Positions 6,105-8,582 of a stretch of 8,582 nt of DNA are shown here, piece by piece. Every line of letters starts with the position of its first letter. The first letter of the stretch is position 1. A program made the position numbers and the translations under genes. The DNA lies in assembly GCA_031278675.1 (NCBI GenBank), contig JAITJY010000190.1, forward strand, positions 1 to 8,582. The letters run 5' to 3'. Source of the DNA: Bifidobacteriaceae bacterium (GTDB taxonomy: Bacteria; Actinomycetota; Actinomycetes; Actinomycetales; WQXJ01). The notes under the pieces are model-generated. The model searched no databases, was not told the origin of the DNA, and was given only the letters and a program-made list of their open reading frames with translations.

Positions 6105-6120
6105 TCAACGGCGACCCACG
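6099..6120 (-). terminator. Hairpin straddling the galE stop codon
   Basis: CGTGGGTC (6099-6106) and GACCCACG (6113-6120) form a perfect 8-bp stem with a 6-base loop. The TGA stop of galE (6107-6105) sits partly in the loop and partly in the stem. The sequence after it on the minus strand is not U-rich. It may be an actinobacterial hairpin terminator or 3'-end stabiliser separating galE from gadBC. Confidence 0.4.
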
Positions 6121-7082
6121 TCTGGGCTAGCCTGCCAAGCCCGCCACGACGAATCAACAATGGAACGCAAATCATAATCCGCTTTCCACCCAAACACCCG
6201 ATTAATACGCTCCACTTCCCCAATGAGCACCGGCGGATCGCCGGCGCGGCGCGGAGCAATTTCCGGTGTCACATCCAAACCCGTTACCTCACCAATCATC
6301 TCGATTACCTGCCGCACCGAGTTCCCAGCGCCGGTGCCAATATTGAATGCGTCAAAGGGGCGATCGTCACCGTCCAGATAGTCGAGCGCAATCATATGAG
6401 CCGATGCAATATCCAGCACATGAATGTAATCACGGACACAAGTCCCGTCCTCCGTGGGGTAATCATCACCGAAAATGACCGGCTGGCGGTGTGCGGCCAA
6501 CTTCTGAAAAACCATCGGAATCAGGTTCAGGACCGCCGGGTCGCCCAGGTCATCCCAACCCGCGCCGGCCACATTGAAATAGCGCAGATTGACGGCCCTC
6601 AGGCCCCAGGCCCTAACGGCGTCCCGCGCCAACCATTCCCCGACCAATTTCGATTCGCCGTAAGGATTGATCGGTTTCATGTCGATGTCTTCACGGACCC
6701 GCCCAACCGAGGGCTCGCCGTAAGTTGCCGCCGATGACGAAAACACCAGACGGCCCACCCCTTGCGCCTCCATTGCGAGCAGCAAATTCGCCATCCCGCC
6801 GACGTTTTGTTGGTAATACCACGCCGGACGCTCGACCGATTCGCCGACCTGTTTACGTCCCGCCACGTGGACCACCGCGCTGCACCCGTCCAGCGCCGCT
6901 TGCAGGCGCGGCAACTCTGCCGTGTCAGCCAAGTCAAGTTGAACCAACTCCGCGTGCCCGGCTCGCGTCGCATACCCGTACGACAGATCGTCTATCACCA
7001 CCACCGCGTGCCCCGCCCGCTCCAGCAAACGCACAATATGAGCCCCGATGTAGCCCGCCCCCCCCGTGACGCCAATCGACAT
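6105..7082 (-). CDS. galE: UDP-glucose 4-epimerase
   Basis: Interconverts UDP-galactose and UDP-glucose in the cytoplasm (Leloir pathway, supply of galactose for surface polysaccharide). It is an extended short-chain dehydrogenase of 325 residues (E. coli GalE 338). N-terminal NAD motif TGGAGYIGAH (6-15); VAGRKQVGESVERP (73-86); catalytic Ser117 in FSSSAATYG, and Tyr141/Lys145 in NPYGESKLVGE; LRYFNVAGA (166-174); FGDDYPTEDGTCVRDYIHVLD (within 204-224), nearly as in E. coli. The position matching E. coli Tyr299 appears to be Leu286, so activity on N-acetylated sugars cannot be excluded. I chose ATG 7082 because MSIGVTGG aligns with the family start; ATG 7088, two codons earlier, has a GGGGG site 10 bases upstream and is an equal choice. 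The frame runs open to 7271, but only through GC-rich repeats. It stands alone, with no other gal genes beside it. Confidence 0.95.
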   Translation of the reverse strand: MSIGVTGGAGYIGAHIVRLLERAGHAVVVIDDLSYGYATRAGHAELVQLDLADTAELPRLQAALDGCSAVVHVAGRKQVGESVERPAWYYQQNVGGMANLLLAMEAQGVGRLVFSSSAATYGEPSVGRVREDIDMKPINPYGESKLVGEWLARDAVRAWGLRAVNLRYFNVAGAGWDDLGDPAVLNLIPMVFQKLAAHRQPVIFGDDYPTEDGTCVRDYIHVLDIASAHMIALDYLDGDDRPFDAFNIGTGAGNSVRQVIEMIGEVTGLDVTPEIAPRRAGDPPVLIGEVERINRVFGWKADYDLRSIVDSSWRAWQASPDVGRR

Positions 7083-7106
7083 ACCCATTACCCGATTGCC
7101 CCCGCC

Positions 7107-7262
7107 GCAGTTGCCGCCCAGCCACAGCCTGCCCCGCACGATGCCGCCCCGCTGCCGACGCTCCCGCCACCCCCGCAGTTCCCGCCATCGTCCCGCAGGC
7201 TCCACGCACGATGCCGCCCCGCTGCCGACGCTTGCGCCACCCCCGCGCCATCGTCCTGCGGG
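7107..7262. repeat. Imperfect tandem repeat, about 70-bp unit, 2-3 copies
   Basis: The unit begins GCAGTT (7107, 7175) and includes a 28-base stretch identical in two copies (7135-7162 and 7205-7232), which continues with two mismatches to 7176/7246. A third, partial unit (GCCATCGTCC at 7247, compare 7184) lacks seven bases. The repeats fill most of the gap between galE and the efflux gene. They leave several frames open, which explains the long spurious extension of galE. No RNA or protein family is recognised. Confidence 0.75.
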
Positions 7263-7288
7263 CACCGCCACCCCCGCCGCGCCGAACG

Positions 7289-8203
7289 CTATGGGTGCGG
7301 GTCAGCGCCGTCGGCGTGATCGGCGGGTTCGATCTGGAAGGTCGAGTGGGTCAGATCAAAGTGGCCCGCTAGGCAACCCGCCATCTGGTCCAGCAACGAA
7401 TGGTAGGCCGCAGGATTGAACAACTCGGGCTCGACCACCACATGCGCGGTCAATGAGGCGAGCCCAGACGTGATGGTCCAAGCATGCAAGTCATGGACCG
7501 AGGTGACGCCGGGCAGTTCTTCCAGATGACGGCGCACCTCTTCGAGATCCATGTCCTTGGGCGTCGCCTCCATAAGAACCCGAATAACGTCGCTGAGCAG
7601 GGAATACGCCCTGGGCAGGATTAATCCCGCAATGACCAGCGACGCGACGGCGTCCGCCTGGAGCCACCCGGTCCACGCGATCACCGCCCCGGACACAATC
7701 ACCGCGACGGAGCCGAGCGAATCCCCGATCACCTCAAGGTAGCTGCCGCGCACGTTGATGGACTCCTTCGCCCCGGAACGCAGTATCACTAGGGCGGCCC
7801 CATTGGCCGCCAGCCCAATCCCGGCCAACACCATCACCGGTCCGGCCTCAACCGGGAGCGGTTGAGCCAACCGGCGCACACCTTCGACCGCCACCCCAAC
7901 TGCGATCGCGACCACGATCAACCCGTTGCTCAGCGCCGCCAGCACTTCGATCCGCTTCATCCCATAAGTCCGCTTAGCGTTGGCCGGGCGCCGTGCCAAT
8001 GACGCTGCGACCAGCGCAAACACCAGGCCTAGGGAGTCTGCGGCCATGTGACCGGCATCGCTCAACAACGCCAAAGAACCGGTCCAGAACGCGCCCACCA
8101 ACTCAACGACAAGCACGCTCGCCGCGAGCCCCAACGCCCACGCCAGTTTCCCCCGATGGTCGGCGCCACCGGCCGTCGGCCCGTGATTATGCGAATGCCC
8201 CAT
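7289..8203 (-). CDS. Cation diffusion facilitator, zinc-type efflux protein (CzcD/ZitB family)
   Basis: Proton-driven export of divalent metal ions (zinc most likely; cobalt, cadmium or manganese possible) across the cytoplasmic membrane. It has 304 residues, six predicted membrane helices, and a C-terminal cytoplasmic domain. N-terminal His motif GHSHNHG (2-8). TM2 carries His52 and Asp56 (SDAGHMAADSLG), half of the transport site. In TM5 the usual HxxxD is Glu157...Asp161 (YLEVIGDSLGSVAVI). The loop between TM4 and TM5 is short. The C-terminal domain has VHDLHAW (His237, His240), TAHVVV, and THSTFQIE (His286), usual metal-binding positions, and the tail adds further His/Asp. The ATG at 8203 was chosen because homologues start at the His-rich segment; its ribosome site is weak (AGGG two bases away), and a longer frame to 8326 is low complexity. 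No metal regulator is adjacent. Confidence 0.93.
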   Translation of the reverse strand: MGHSHNHGPTAGGADHRGKLAWALGLAASVLVVELVGAFWTGSLALLSDAGHMAADSLGLVFALVAASLARRPANAKRTYGMKRIEVLAALSNGLIVVAIAVGVAVEGVRRLAQPLPVEAGPVMVLAGIGLAANGAALVILRSGAKESINVRGSYLEVIGDSLGSVAVIVSGAVIAWTGWLQADAVASLVIAGLILPRAYSLLSDVIRVLMEATPKDMDLEEVRRHLEELPGVTSVHDLHAWTITSGLASLTAHVVVEPELFNPAAYHSLLDQMAGCLAGHFDLTHSTFQIEPADHADGADPHP

Positions 8204-8416
8204 CGCCCTATTGTGGCAGGGGTCCCGCCCCGCCCCGCTGGCCAATCCGCGCGCCAGCCAGAGACCCCCACAACCCGCCCGTGCCGGCCCCCCACCCCCC
8301 GCTGGGCTATCCCGTCGCGGCGCCAAGCGGCATCGTCCACCGGCCGTTCCCAGGTGTCAGCGCCCCGCCAACTGGCGCCGAATCCGCCGGTCCCGTACCA
8401 TATAGCGTTGGTCCAA
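8204..8416. other. Intergenic region between the efflux gene and tRNA-Glu
   Basis: This 213-bp region should hold divergent promoters for the minus-strand efflux gene and the plus-strand tRNA. The only -10-like element near the tRNA is TAGCGT (8403-8408), without a recognisable -35. A weak inverted repeat, GCTGGC/GCCAGC (8237-8242, 8253-8258), lies about 35 bp upstream of the efflux start. I see no known metal-repressor operator and no gene. Confidence 0.5.
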
Positions 8417-8489
8417 GCCCCCATCGTCTAGCGGCCTAGGACTCCGCCCTTTCACGGCGGCAACACCGGTTCGAATCCGGTTGGGGGTA
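8417..8489 (+). tRNA. tRNA-Glu, anticodon UUC
   Basis: A complete cloverleaf of 73 bases. The acceptor stem pairs GCCCCCA (8417-8423) with TGGGGGT (8482-8488), including a G1-U72 wobble, with discriminator A8489. D stem GTC/GAC (8426-8428, 8440-8442). Anticodon stem CCGCC/GGCGG (8444-8448, 8456-8460) with loop CTTTCAC, giving anticodon TTC at 8451-8453. T arm ACCGG-TTCGAAT-CCGGT (8465-8481). The CCA end is not encoded. All expected invariant positions I checked are present. Confidence 0.97.
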
Positions 8490-8496
8490 CATCGCC

Positions 8497-8580
8497 TTGG
8501 AGCGCAATGGTGCCTATAAGACCGCGTTTGGCCTGCTCATCGGGCCGCCAGGCGCACCGGAACGCGCCATTGCGCTCCAA
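8497..8580. repeat. 84-bp element bounded by 17-bp inverted repeats, next to the tRNA
   Basis: TTGGAGCGCAATGG (8497-8510) and CCATTGCGCTCCAA (8567-8580) are perfect inverse complements. The stem extends three more pairs inward (8511-8513 with 8564-8566), one a T-G wobble. The 50-base interior holds a further inverted pair, GCCTG/CAGGC (8531-8535, 8549-8553). It starts 7 bases after the tRNA and ends 2 bases before the window edge. It may be a tRNA-trailer hairpin, a small miniature element, or the end of a larger element outside the window. No coding sequence fits inside. Confidence 0.8.
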
Positions 8581-8582
8581 TC

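Noticed and set aside
5898..6737. 279-residue plus-strand open frame
   Set aside because: Antisense to galE for most of its length; the remainder crosses the gad upstream region with no protein motif.
7083..7271. Extension of galE by 63 residues upstream
   Set aside because: The added sequence is translated tandem repeat (GRWRG..., RQRGG...), and the family start aligns at 7082/7088.
8237..8258. GCTGGC/GCCAGC inverted repeat as a metal-repressor operator
   Set aside because: Short arms and a 10-base loop in very GC-rich DNA occur by chance, and it matches no operator I know.
8204..8326. Upstream extension of the cation efflux gene
   Set aside because: Homologues begin with the short His-rich segment at 8203; the extra 41 residues are Gly/Arg/Pro-rich with no ribosome site supporting them.

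Overview
The window is high-GC DNA of actinobacterial type. The evidence is the GC-rich third codon positions, actinobacterial-style glutamate decarboxylase, UDP-glucose 4-epimerase and cation-efflux proteins, a DUF11-type exported protein, and a tRNA-Glu with no encoded CCA. I cannot place it in a genus. The gad operon fits a fermentative or host-associated lifestyle that meets acid stress, but that is inference.

Layout, left to right: (1) a minus-strand exported surface protein with DUF11-type repeats, start at 1780, running off the left edge (1-1780); (2) a 364-bp divergent intergenic region with two G-quadruplex-forming clusters (1906-1930, 1943-1987) and a 16-bp palindrome directly before the next start; (3) a small unrecognised plus-strand ORF (2145-2399), probably leaderless; (4) about 300 bp without genes, holding two 103-bp direct repeats (2397-2602) that start on that ORF's stop codon; (5) a minus-strand gadB-gadC operon (5899 to 2708) encoding glutamate decarboxylase and a GadC-like glutamate/GABA antiporter; (6) minus-strand galE (7082-6105); (7) about 200 bp of imperfect 70-bp tandem repeats; (8) a minus-strand CzcD/ZitB-type cation diffusion facilitator (8203-7289); (9) plus-strand tRNA-Glu(UUC) (8417-8489), followed after 7 bp by an 84-bp element bounded by 17-bp inverted repeats.

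The clearest functional unit is gadBC. GadB would decarboxylate imported glutamate, consuming a cytoplasmic proton, and GadC would export the GABA in exchange for more glutamate. The pair has unusual features: GadC has a 140-residue Pro/Ala/Gly-rich N-terminal extension with a 34-residue repeat encoded by a perfect 68-bp duplication, lacks the C-terminal plug known from E. coli GadC, and differs from enteric GadC in TM1. GadB keeps the C-terminal Ser-Phe-x-His tail.

A second theme is short tandem duplication: periods of 44, 103, 102 and about 70 bp occur at four places in 8.6 kb, one of them inside a coding sequence. I found no transposase, integrase, CRISPR array or defence genes. The less explained material is the divergent region at 1781-2144, the 103-bp structured repeats and the inverted-repeat element beside the tRNA.
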